This document shows positions 7,695 through 14,840 of a DNA stretch of 38,740 bases, piece by piece (within the stretch, counting starts at the first letter, position 1; every line of letters begins with the position of its first letter). Both the position numbers and the translations under genes were made by a program. The notes beneath the pieces are model-generated. The model saw only the letters and a list, made by a program, of their open reading frames with translations, had not been told where the DNA came from and made no database searches. Where the stretch lies: positions 1 through 38,740 of the forward strand of contig CAIPVK010000189.1 of assembly GCA_903868455.1 (NCBI GenBank), read 5' to 3'. Source of the stretch: an uncultured Opitutia bacterium. Its GTDB lineage: Bacteria > Verrucomicrobiota > Verrucomicrobiia > Opitutales > UBA953.

Positions 7695-8094
7695 ACGAGG
7701 ATTCGGAGGAGGCGGATGAGGCGGAGGATAAGCTACCGGGGCCGGAGGCCCCTCCGTAAGCCCGCTAGGACCGCTAGCACCGCTGGGAAGAGCTGGCAAA
7801 AGCTGGGAAGGGCTGAAAAAACTAGAAGGGGCTAGAAGAGGCTGGAAAAGGCGAAGACGAGGATTCCGAGGAGAACGAGGAGCACGGGGAAAAGGCGGTC
7901 GGCTCAGCGAGCCGCCCCTACCTCGATTGCAAATCTCGCAGGGCCGAAGGCCCTCCGCTGCCACCGCTGCTACCGCTGCCACCGCTGGACCTGCTTAACC
8001 ACCCCCACTATCCCCTTCCCCTATTCCCCAATTCCCCTATCCCTCATCCCATCCTCCGGCTCCTCCGCCTCCTCCGCCTCCTCCGAATCCTCGT
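7695..8094. repeat. Long inverted repeat arms (7695-7728 and 8061-8094)
   Basis: The 34-nt left arm (begins ACGAGGATTCGG, ends CGGAGGA) is the reverse complement of the right arm (begins TCCTCCGCCT, ends AATCCTCGT) with a single mismatch by direct reading. The arms enclose about 330 nt. They join the purine trailer of the SPOUT gene to the pyrimidine leader of the gene at 8125. Confidence 0.75.
7719..7988 (-). repeat. Composite mosaic repeat, copy in inverse orientation to 12952-13186
   Basis: Read on the minus strand it contains, in order, the CAGCGGTGGCAGCGGTAGC short-unit array, an AGGGCCTTCGGCCCT hairpin, CGAGATTTGCAATCGAGG, a partial palindromic unit (GGTAGGGGCGGCTCG), then CTCCTCG, CTTCGCCTTTTCCAGCC, TCTAGCCCCTT, CGGTCCTAGCGGGCT and GGTAGCTTATCCTCC. 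The same series is read on the plus strand at 12952-13186. The first about 95 nt differ at only a few positions; the remainder has indels. Confidence 0.75.
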
Positions 8095-8124
8095 CCTCCT
8101 CGTCATCCCCCTTCCCCACCCGCC

Positions 8125-8901
8125 ATGTCCGCTGACGTCCCCAATTCCTCCGCCTCCCCCTCATCCGGGGAGCCCACCATCAGCCTCCAGTCCATCAGCC
8201 GGAACCTCCTCGTCGCCCTCCAGCGGCAATTCGACCTCCTCGCCTTCAGCCTGGCCAACCTCCGCAACGAGGACCCCACCACCTACGACCTCTACTCCGC
8301 CCTGCCCCGCGTGATGCCGGCCCAGCCCGCCCACCTCACCCACGCCCAGATGCGCGCCTTCTCGCGCGGCCTCCTCCTGCGCACGAGCATCAACGACCTC
8401 CTCCAGCTCTCCGCGGCCGGCCTCGACCAGTGCCACCTCCTCTGCGCCTTCATCAAGGAGAAGGGCAAGAACCGCGCGCCCGACGCCGAGGCCGACCAGC
8501 GGGTCGCCAAGCGCCACCAGGAGTTCGCCCGGGCCAAGCTGCAGGACAAGTTCGAGACCCTCGAGAGGGAATACGGCATCATCAACGAGCTCGAGGACGC
8601 CCTCTTCAGCCTCGCCGCCGCCCTGCGCGTGCTGGCCAACGGCGGCCAGGTGACCAACGACGACATCTCGCCCGACGGCACCCTCGTCCTCGACTTCAAG
8701 ATGATCCGCGAGTCCGAGGAGGACGGCAAGAAGGTGGCCAAGCTCGCCGACATCGCCCGCACCTTCAAGCCGGGCGAGGCGCTCGAGCTCTCCGACGAGG
8801 AATTGCTCGGCCTCAACATCACCGTGGCCAAGTTCCTCGACAACCTCTTCCGCGCCGTGAACGACTACGGCACCTCGCAGCTCGGCGAGGCGAATGCCTG
8901 A
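8125..8901 (+). CDS. Hypothetical helical cytoplasmic protein
   Basis: I do not recognise this 258-residue protein. The first about 20 residues are Ser/Pro-rich and low complexity; the rest is predicted mostly helical by composition, with heptad-like stretches around ISRNLLVALQRQFDLLAFSL (25-44) and the KRHQEFARAKLQDKFETLER region near 130-150. No signal peptide, membrane segment or catalytic motif is visible. A short strand-rich insert (NDDISPDGTLVLDFKMI) lies near 175-190. It overlaps the MFS gene by 8 nt (ATGCCTGA), so the two are co-translated; a regulatory or scaffold partner of the transporter is possible but unsupported. The leader is pyrimidine-rich with no Shine-Dalgarno. Codon use and GC match neighbouring real genes, which supports it being coding. 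Confidence 0.75.
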   Translation: MSADVPNSSASPSSGEPTISLQSISRNLLVALQRQFDLLAFSLANLRNEDPTTYDLYSALPRVMPAQPAHLTHAQMRAFSRGLLLRTSINDLLQLSAAGLDQCHLLCAFIKEKGKNRAPDAEADQRVAKRHQEFARAKLQDKFETLEREYGIINELEDALFSLAAALRVLANGGQVTNDDISPDGTLVLDFKMIRESEEDGKKVAKLADIARTFKPGEALELSDEELLGLNITVAKFLDNLFRAVNDYGTSQLGEANA

Positions 8902-10171
8902 GGCCCCCGCCAGAAAGGCCTGGCTCTGGGTCGGGGCCGGCTTCCTCTTCCAGGCCATCCCCGGCGCCATCCGCGACGAGGCCCTCCCCGTCGCCCTGAA
9001 GAACGCCGGCCTGCCCGATGGCTGGAACACCCGCGTCGTCGGCATCCTCGGCCTGCTCGTCGGCCTGAAGCTCCTGTGGGCGCCGGCGGTCGTCCGCCTG
9101 GGCGAACCCACCCGGGTGATCCGCGCGGCGCAGGCCCTGCTCGTCGCCCTCCTCGGCTGGATCGCGCTCTCGGCCCCCGGGGCCGAGGCGAGCCCCTGGC
9201 CCCTGCTCGGCCTGCTCATCGCGCTCTCCCTGCTCTCGGCCGGGCACGACGTCGCCCTCGACGGCTACTACGTGGCCGCCCTGCGCGAGCAGGAGCGCAG
9301 CCGCCTCGCCGGGCTCCTCAACTTCGCCTCCAAGACCGGGTCCGTGCTCGCGGGCCCCTGCCTCATCTGGCTTGCCGGTTACCTCAGGGGCTCGGAGGAC
9401 AGCGCGGCCCAAGCCTGGGGCGACGCCCTGCTCGCGGCAGGTGGACTGGCCCTCCTCGCGTGGGTGGTCACGGCCCTCGGGCTCTCGCGCGAGCCGGCGG
9501 GCGCGCTGCCGGCCTCGCAGCCGATCGGCGCGAGCCTGCGCGAGCTCGCGACGGACGCGCGCTTCCCCGCCATCGTCGGCCTCATCCTGCTCTACCGCAC
9601 GAGCGAGGTGCACCTCGCGCGCGTGCTGCCGCTCTTCTCGGTCGCGCCGACGACCCAAGGCGGGCTCGGCCTGGACAACGAGACCTACGCCGTCCTTAGG
9701 CTGGCCACCGGGGTCGGCGGGCTGGCGCTCGGCGGCCTGATCGGTTCCTCCATCATCACCCGCCTCGGCATCGTGCGCAGCTTGGTGCCGCTCGGCATCG
9801 CCATGCACCTGCCGCTCATCGGCATCGCGTGGCTGGGGACCCACCCGGAACCGCCGATGGCGGTGATCGCCGCCGCCTTCGCCGTGGAGCACATCGCCTA
9901 CGGCGCCGGGGTCTGCGCCCTGCTGCTCGCCATGATGAAGGTCGCGGAGGGGCCGCACGCCGCCGTGCGCTACGCCGCGCTCTCCACCCTCGCCCTCATC
10001 GGCGCCTACCTGCCCGGCCTCTGGGCGGGCGCCCTCGCCCAACGCTTCGGCTACGGCGACTACTTCCTGCTGACGTTCGCCTTGGCGGCGCCGGGCGTCT
10101 GGGCCTCGGTCGTCGCCAAGCGCGCGCTGGCGGACTCAGCCCTTCGGCAGGAGCGTGACGGACTGGCCTAG
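8894..10171 (+). CDS. Major facilitator superfamily (MFS) transporter, AmpG/PAT-like
   Basis: A 425-residue polytopic protein with about 12 hydrophobic segments and a central loop near residue 200 (a typical MFS two-bundle layout). Its N-terminus (WVGAGFLFQAIPGAIRDEAL), the GHDVALDGYYV segment near residue 117 and NFASKTGSVLAG resemble AmpG/PAT-type transporters, which carry muropeptides or acetyl-CoA-like solutes; AmpG has DVAIDA.. at the comparable place. The substrate is not determinable here. The start overlaps the stop of the upstream hypothetical gene. The final 36 nt overlap antisense to the end of the M16 peptidase gene, leaving no room for a separate terminator between the convergent genes. 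Confidence 0.82.
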   Translation: MPEAPARKAWLWVGAGFLFQAIPGAIRDEALPVALKNAGLPDGWNTRVVGILGLLVGLKLLWAPAVVRLGEPTRVIRAAQALLVALLGWIALSAPGAEASPWPLLGLLIALSLLSAGHDVALDGYYVAALREQERSRLAGLLNFASKTGSVLAGPCLIWLAGYLRGSEDSAAQAWGDALLAAGGLALLAWVVTALGLSREPAGALPASQPIGASLRELATDARFPAIVGLILLYRTSEVHLARVLPLFSVAPTTQGGLGLDNETYAVLRLATGVGGLALGGLIGSSIITRLGIVRSLVPLGIAMHLPLIGIAWLGTHPEPPMAVIAAAFAVEHIAYGAGVCALLLAMMKVAEGPHAAVRYAALSTLALIGAYLPGLWAGALAQRFGYGDYFLLTFALAAPGVWASVVAKRALADSALRQERDGLA

Positions 10172-12688
10172 GTCGGCGCGGAGGTGGTCGCGGACGAAGC
10201 GGGCGACATCCTCGGCCGTCGCCGCGGCGAGGCGCGACTCCCAGGTGGCCTCGTAGTTCGCGCCGAGGCCGGTCAGCTCGCGGATCATCGCCCCCGGCAG
10301 GCGGCCCATCGGGGTCTGGCGAGCCTCGCGGCGCGCGACCCGCATGCGGCGCTTGGCCGACTCCAGCTCATCGGGCTCGAGGCGGGCTTCCGCGAGCCGA
10401 TCCAGTTCCGCGCGCATCTCGGCGAGCACCGTCGGCGCGGCCTCCGCATGGGTGCCGCCGTAGAGGTAGAACATCCCTTGGTCGGCGAGCTCGAGTCGCG
10501 AGGCGCCGACGAAGTAGGCGAGGCCCTTCTCCTCGCGCACCCGGCGGAAGAGGCCGCTGGACATGCCGCTCAGGAGCTCCTCGGCGAGGTTGGCCGCCGT
10601 GACGCGCGGGTCGGCGAAGCCGCAGTGCGGGAAGCCGACCAGGACGACCGCCTGCTCGCGCTCGACGGTCTCGCTGAGGGCGGCCGAGGGCCGGGTCGCG
10701 GCGACCGGCAGGCGGCGCAGGGGCTCGGCGACGCCGGAGAGGCCGGAGAACCGCGCGGCGACCCAAGCCTCCACCTGCGCGAGGTCGTAGTCGCCGGCCA
10801 CGCCGACGATGAGGTTGGAAGGGCGGACCAGACGGGCGTGCAGGGCGCGCAGGTCCTCGACCGTCAGCGCCTCCACCGAGGCGGGCGTGCCGCCGACCGG
10901 CTGGGCCAACGGGTGCTCGCCGTAGAAGGCGCCGAGCAGGCGCTGGCGCCCGAGCTCCACCACGTCGTCCAGCTCCTCGCGACAGGCGTCGGCCTGGGCG
11001 GCGCGCTCCTTCGCGACGGTTTCAGGCAGGAAGGAGGGCGTCAGGACGCCGTCGGCCACCAGCTCGGCCATGGGAGCGAAGTCGGCGGAGAGACCCTCCG
11101 CGAGGAGACCGGCGGAGAGCTGGGAGCCGTGCGGACGGAACGCCAGGCCGAGACGGCCGACGATCGCGGCGACCTCCTCCGAACCCCGGCGCGCGGTGTC
11201 GCGGGCGAGCAGGGTGGAGAAGAGGGATGTCAGCCCCGCCTTGCCGAGGGGTTCCTCGGCGACGCCGGCGGCGAAGATGACGCCGAGGGCGACCTTGGGC
11301 AGGGAGCGATCCGGCTGAAGCAACAGGCGCACGCCGTTCGGAAGGGTGCGTAGCTCGAAGGGGCCGGGCGCGGTCACGGCGGCCGAGGCGGCGGACGCGG
11401 CGGGCAAGGCATCGCGGCGCATCGAGGCCACGGTGCGGTTGGCGGGCGTCAGCCAGCGGCGGGCGACCTCGAGGAGGCGCTCCGGGGTGACCTCGGCCAG
11501 CTGGCGGACATTGGCCTGCGCCTGACGCTCGTCCCTCGCCATCGCCAGCGCGTAACCCGCGCGCGAGGCCAGTCCGCTCACCGTCTTCTGGGCGTTGACC
11601 ATGCCGACGGCGGCCTTGCGGCGCACCTTGGCGAAATCCTCCGGCGTCACCGGGCCCTTCAGGAAGCCATCGACCACGCCGACCACGGCGGCCTCGACCT
11701 CGCGGGGGTCGATCCCGGCCTCGCCGGACCAGCCTACCCAGAACATCCCGGCGTCCTCCACGCCCCAGGCGCTCGCGGAGATGGCGTGCACGATTCCGCG
11801 GCGCTCGCGCAGCTCGCGCCAGAGGAGCGAGTCGCGGCCCGACCCAAGCAAGCCGGCCACGAGGTCGATGGGCAGGGACTCGTGGGAGAGGATGCCCGGG
11901 GCGCGCCAGACGAGGACGCCGCGCGAGGTCGAGACGTCGCGGGTCAGCCGGACCTCGCGGGCGTCGGCCGGCGCGGGATCGGGCGCGAGGGCGCGCGCGT
12001 CGGGCGAGAGGCGGGGAAACCGGCCGAACCAGAGCGCGGCGAGGCGCAGGACCTCGGCGACGGGGACCGAGCCGGCGACGGCGAGGACCAGGTTCTCGGG
12101 CACGTAGCGGGCGGCGTGGTAGGCGCGCAGTCGCTCGGGGGTGACGGCGGCGAAGCGGGCCTTGTGCCCGATGATCGGGTGGCGCATCGGGTGCGCGCGG
12201 TAGGTCTCGGCGATGGCGGCCTCGGCCAGGACGCTGTCATGCTCGTCCTCGTACATGTCGATCTCCCGCAGGATGACCTCCTTCTCCAGGGTCGCGTCGG
12301 CGTCGGCCAAGGTCGGCGCGAGGGTCATCTCGGAGAGGATCTCCAGGGCGCCGTCGAGCGACTCCTCGGGGCCGTCGAGGTAGTAGACCGTGCGGTCGAA
12401 GCTCGTGTAGGCGTTGCTCGAGCAGCCCAGCGAGGCCGTGCGGTCGGTCAGCTGGCGCGCGGTCATCCGCGCCGTGCCCTTGAAGACCATGTGCTCGAGG
12501 TAGTGGGAGAGCCCGGACCCCTCGTCGACGCCCTCGTGGACGCTGCCGGTGCGGACCCAGACCTGGGCCGACATCAGCCCGCAGCCGGGACGCTCGCAGA
12601 CGACGACCTCGACGCCGTTGGGAAGGGTCAGGCGGACGGGCGCCGGGCCGGCGATCTGGTCGAGGGAAAGGCCTTCGAGGAGGGGCAT
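10136..12688 (-). CDS. M16 family zinc metallopeptidase (tandem insulinase domains)
   Basis: An 850-residue protein with two insulinase-like halves. The N-terminal half is catalytic: the inverted zinc motif HYLEH (H62, E65, H66) is intact and is followed by the expected glutamate in the LEKEVILREIDMYEDE region (about 142). The second half (from about 435, FELRTLPNGVRLLLQPD) repeats the fold without HxxEH, as in pitrilysin-type fusions and paired M16B proteins. There is no signal peptide (starts MPLLEGLSLD), so it is probably cytoplasmic, although many relatives are periplasmic. Family members degrade short peptides in a closed chamber. The leader in sense orientation is CCTCCGCCTCCTCGTC-type pyrimidine repeat without a Shine-Dalgarno. 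The 3' end overlaps the MFS gene by 36 nt. Confidence 0.9.
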   Translation of the reverse strand: MPLLEGLSLDQIAGPAPVRLTLPNGVEVVVCERPGCGLMSAQVWVRTGSVHEGVDEGSGLSHYLEHMVFKGTARMTARQLTDRTASLGCSSNAYTSFDRTVYYLDGPEESLDGALEILSEMTLAPTLADADATLEKEVILREIDMYEDEHDSVLAEAAIAETYRAHPMRHPIIGHKARFAAVTPERLRAYHAARYVPENLVLAVAGSVPVAEVLRLAALWFGRFPRLSPDARALAPDPAPADAREVRLTRDVSTSRGVLVWRAPGILSHESLPIDLVAGLLGSGRDSLLWRELRERRGIVHAISASAWGVEDAGMFWVGWSGEAGIDPREVEAAVVGVVDGFLKGPVTPEDFAKVRRKAAVGMVNAQKTVSGLASRAGYALAMARDERQAQANVRQLAEVTPERLLEVARRWLTPANRTVASMRRDALPAASAASAAVTAPGPFELRTLPNGVRLLLQPDRSLPKVALGVIFAAGVAEEPLGKAGLTSLFSTLLARDTARRGSEEVAAIVGRLGLAFRPHGSQLSAGLLAEGLSADFAPMAELVADGVLTPSFLPETVAKERAAQADACREELDDVVELGRQRLLGAFYGEHPLAQPVGGTPASVEALTVEDLRALHARLVRPSNLIVGVAGDYDLAQVEAWVAARFSGLSGVAEPLRRLPVAATRPSAALSETVEREQAVVLVGFPHCGFADPRVTAANLAEELLSGMSSGLFRRVREEKGLAYFVGASRLELADQGMFYLYGGTHAEAAPTVLAEMRAELDRLAEARLEPDELESAKRRMRVARREARQTPMGRLPGAMIRELTGLGANYEATWESRLAAATAEDVARFVRDHLRADLGQSVTLLPKG

Positions 12689-12892
12689 GGGGGCGAGACG
12701 AGGAGGCGGAGGATGACGAGGAGGCGGAGGATGACGAGGAGCCGGAGGTGGCGGAGGAGCCGGAGGAGGGATTAAAGGGAGAAAGGGATTAAAGGGATGA
12801 AGAGATGAAGGGGATTAAGGGAGGAGGGGATGGGAAGAGGGGATGGGGTGCAATACTTAGGGGGACTAGGGGGATAGGGGACTAGGGGACGA

Positions 12893-12947
12893 GGTAGGGG
12901 CGGCTCGCCGAGCCGACCGCGGACGCCTCGGAGAGGCATCCCTACCC
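12893..12947 (+). repeat. Palindromic repeat unit, family P1
   Basis: Termini GGTAGGG and CCCTACCC are complementary and enclose two internal hairpins: GGCTCGCCGAGCC and GACGCCTCGGAGAGGCATC. The whole can fold as a cross or cloverleaf. The second stem has one C-A mismatch on this strand that becomes a G-U wobble on the other. Confidence 0.8.
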
Positions 12948-12951
12948 GTTT

Positions 12952-13186
12952 CAGCGGTGGCAGCGGTAGCAGCGGTGGCAGCGGAGGGCCTCCGGCCCTG
13001 CGAGATTTGCAATCGAGGTAGGGGCGGCTCGCCGAGCCGACCGCCTCTGCCTCGTGCTCCTCGTCATCCTTCGAATCCTCGTCTTCGCCTTTTCTAGCCT
13101 CTTCTAGCCCCTTCCATCGTTTTAGCGGTCCTAGCGGGCTAACGGAGGGAGCTTCGCTCCGGTAGCTTATCCTCCGCCTCCTCGTC
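12952..13186 (+). repeat. Composite mosaic repeat, inverse copy of 7719-7988
   Basis: Plus-strand order: CAGCGGTGGCAGCGGTAGC array, GAGGGCCTCCGGCCCT hairpin, GCGAGATTTGCAATCGAGG, partial P1 palindrome (13017-13045), CTCGTGCTCCTCG, CTTCGCCTTTTCTAGCC, TCTAGCCCCTTCC, GCGGTCCTAGCGGGCTAACG, GGAGCTTCGCTCC hairpin, GGTAGCTTATCCTCCGCC. It matches the reverse complement of 7719-7988 module for module. Confidence 0.75.
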
Positions 13187-13382
13187 ATCCTCCCCATCCT
13201 CCACCTCCTCGCATTCCCCACTCCCCGCTCCCCAAAAGCCTCGCGATCAACCGTGGCTACCACGGGGTTCTTTTAAACTCTCGCCTCCCCTGCCCTCTTA
13301 CTTTTCACCCTAGGTTCATCGTGTCGCCTGGCTCCTGCCACGGCGGTCCCGCCTCCCCGCCATCCCGCCGTCCCGCCCACCC

Positions 13383-14525
13383 ATGTACATCCCGCCCGAG
13401 ACCCGAGCCGCCCTCGAGGAAGCCGAGCGCCGCGCCAACCACCTCTGGAAGTTCCTCGACGTCCCCGGCAAGCAGGCGCGCATCCTCGAGCTCGAGGGCA
13501 AGATGGCCGAGCAGGGCTTCTGGGATAGCCAGCAGGCCGCCCAGAAGGTCATCCAGGAATCCAACCAGCTGAAGACCATCGCCAACCCCCAGGCCGCCTT
13601 CCGCCGCAAGATCGAGGACGCCAAGACCCTGGCCGAGCTCGTGGCCGAGACCCCCGAGGGCGCCGAGGCCGAGGTCGCCGAGCTGACCGAGCTGGCCAAC
13701 GCCTTGGTGGCCGAGGTCGCCGACCTCGAGATCGCCTCCTTCCTCTCCGGCCCGCACGACAAGTCCAACGCCCTGCTCACGGTCAAGGCCGGGGCCGGCG
13801 GCACCGAGTCCAACGACTGGGCGGACATGCTCTTCCGCATGTACATGCGCTGGGCCGAGCGCCGCGGCTACAAGGTCGAGGTCGAGGAGGTCTCCGAGGG
13901 CGAGGGCGCCGGCATCTCGTCCGCGACGATCCGCATCGAGGGCCCCAACGCCTACGGCTACGCCAAGGCCGAGCGCGGCGTCCACCGCCTCGTCCGCATC
14001 TCGCCCTTCGACGCCAACGACCGCCGCCACACCTCCTTCGCCTCGATCGACGTGGTGGCGGAGATCGACGACGACGTGGATGTCGAGGTGAAGGAGGCCG
14101 ACCTCCGGGTCGACGTCTACCGCTCCTCCGGCAAGGGCGGCCAGCACGTCAACAAGACCGAGTCGGCCGTGCGCCTCACCCACATCCCCACCGGCATCGT
14201 GGTGGCCTGCCAGCGCGAGCGCTCGCAGCACAAGAACCGCGAGCTCGCCATGAAGATCCTCCGCGCCCGCATCTACGAGAAGACCCTCGACGACAAGCGC
14301 GCCGAGATGGAGCGCTTCTACGGCGAGAAGGGCGACATCGGCTGGGGCAACCAGATCCGCTCCTACGTCTTCCAGCCCTACCAGATGGTGAAGGACCTCC
14401 GCACCGGGGTCCAGACGGGCAATATCCAGGCGGTGATGGACGGCGACCTCGACCAGTTCGTGAACGCCTGGCTGCGCGCCGGCGGCCCCCGCACGCGCAA
14501 CAAGGATATCAAGATGGAGGATTGA
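13383..14525 (+). CDS. prfB: Peptide chain release factor 2
   Basis: A 380-residue class I release factor that recognises UGA/UAA and triggers peptidyl-tRNA hydrolysis. The GGQ tripeptide is at residues 252-254 (SSGKGGQHVNKTES), two residues from its E. coli position, and the SPF discriminator typical of RF2 is present in ISPFDANDRRHTSFAS. The N-terminal helical domain is complete. Most bacteria interrupt prfB after codon 25 with an in-frame TGA and a slippery CTTTGA for autoregulatory +1 frameshifting; here codons 25-26 are CTC GAC (13455-13460, the L-D of FLDV), so the gene is read straight through and that control is absent. The leader is C-rich (CCATCCCGCCGTCCCGCC) with no Shine-Dalgarno. 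Confidence 0.96.
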   Translation: MYIPPETRAALEEAERRANHLWKFLDVPGKQARILELEGKMAEQGFWDSQQAAQKVIQESNQLKTIANPQAAFRRKIEDAKTLAELVAETPEGAEAEVAELTELANALVAEVADLEIASFLSGPHDKSNALLTVKAGAGGTESNDWADMLFRMYMRWAERRGYKVEVEEVSEGEGAGISSATIRIEGPNAYGYAKAERGVHRLVRISPFDANDRRHTSFASIDVVAEIDDDVDVEVKEADLRVDVYRSSGKGGQHVNKTESAVRLTHIPTGIVVACQRERSQHKNRELAMKILRARIYEKTLDDKRAEMERFYGEKGDIGWGNQIRSYVFQPYQMVKDLRTGVQTGNIQAVMDGDLDQFVNAWLRAGGPRTRNKDIKMED

Positions 14526-14542
14526 GCGGCCTTCGGCCGCTC
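14524..14542 (+). terminator. Hairpin overlapping the prfB stop codon, possible terminator
   Basis: GAGCGGCC (14524-14531) pairs perfectly with GGCCGCTC (14535-14542) across a TTC loop; the stem uses the GA of the TGA stop. No U-tract follows (CGGCGGG), so it is not a standard intrinsic terminator. It could block 3' exonucleases or assist Rho-type termination. Confidence 0.35.
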
Positions 14543-14840
14543 GGCGGGTAGGCGGGGACAGCGGTTCGGCGGGGTTGGCGGGGAATAACTCGCTGCGCTA
14601 ATTTGGCGGGGTTGGCGGTTCGGCGGGGTCAGCGGGGTTGGCGGGAGAGAACGCGCTGCGCTCGTTTCCGTATGCTATGTTGGGAGCTGAAAGGTGGGCC
14701 GAGATGGGCCGGCTCAACCGTCCGACCACGGTCCGCTCAATAGCCGAATCGCATCCAAGGCCACGAGCGCAGCGAGTTCTGCGCCGCGGACCCCGCCGAC
14801 CCCGCTGCCCCGCTAGCTTCTCCTCCGCCCCTTTGCCGCC
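14543..14840. repeat. G-rich gap between convergent prfB and sulfatase
   Basis: No gene seen. It holds repeated GGCGGGGTTGGCGG and GCGGTTCGGCGGGG units (14560-14645), two AACGCGCTGCGCTCGTT-like palindromes (about 14588 and 14650; a related copy near 14763), and on the sulfatase side CCCCGCCGACCCCGCTG units, which read G-rich in the sulfatase sense. Thus both convergent trailers are G-rich on their own strands. Confidence 0.65.

Larger units (their letters stand above)
7667..8124 (+). repeat. Repeat-filled gap between the mla operon and the gene at 8125
   Basis: No gene seen. The gap starts with G-runs (7667-7692: GGGGATA, GGGGGAT units, at least four runs of four or more Gs) directly after the stop codon. 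It continues with purine-rich GGAGGCGG units, a TAGC/CTGG mosaic, a palindromic segment and CCACCGCTG units, and ends in a C-rich CCCCTATTCCCC tract and CCTCCGCCTCCTC units that lead into the next start. The left half is purine-rich and the right half pyrimidine-rich on the plus strand. No Shine-Dalgarno precedes ATG 8125. Confidence 0.75.
12689..13382. repeat. Repeat-filled gap between divergent M16 and prfB genes
   Basis: No gene is supported; the open frame at 12772-13263 translates repeat units only. From left: GAGGCGGAGGATGACGAG units (pyrimidine leader of M16 on its own strand), GGGATTAAAG units, a G-run array (12840-12890, GGGGACTA/GGGGGATA), a complete palindromic unit (12893-12947), the composite repeat (12952-13186), CCTCC-rich leader units and a T-containing stretch (13268-13315) that probably holds the prfB promoter, though I cannot assign hexamers with confidence. 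Confidence 0.7.

Noticed and set aside
12952..12995. Short CAGCGGTGGC/AGCGGTAGC units as a CRISPR array
   Set aside because: Units are only 6-9 nt with no unique spacers; it is a simple tandem repeat.
12772..13263. 163-codon minus frame in the M16/prfB gap
   Set aside because: It translates simple repeat units (Pro/Leu-rich) and has no conserved pattern.
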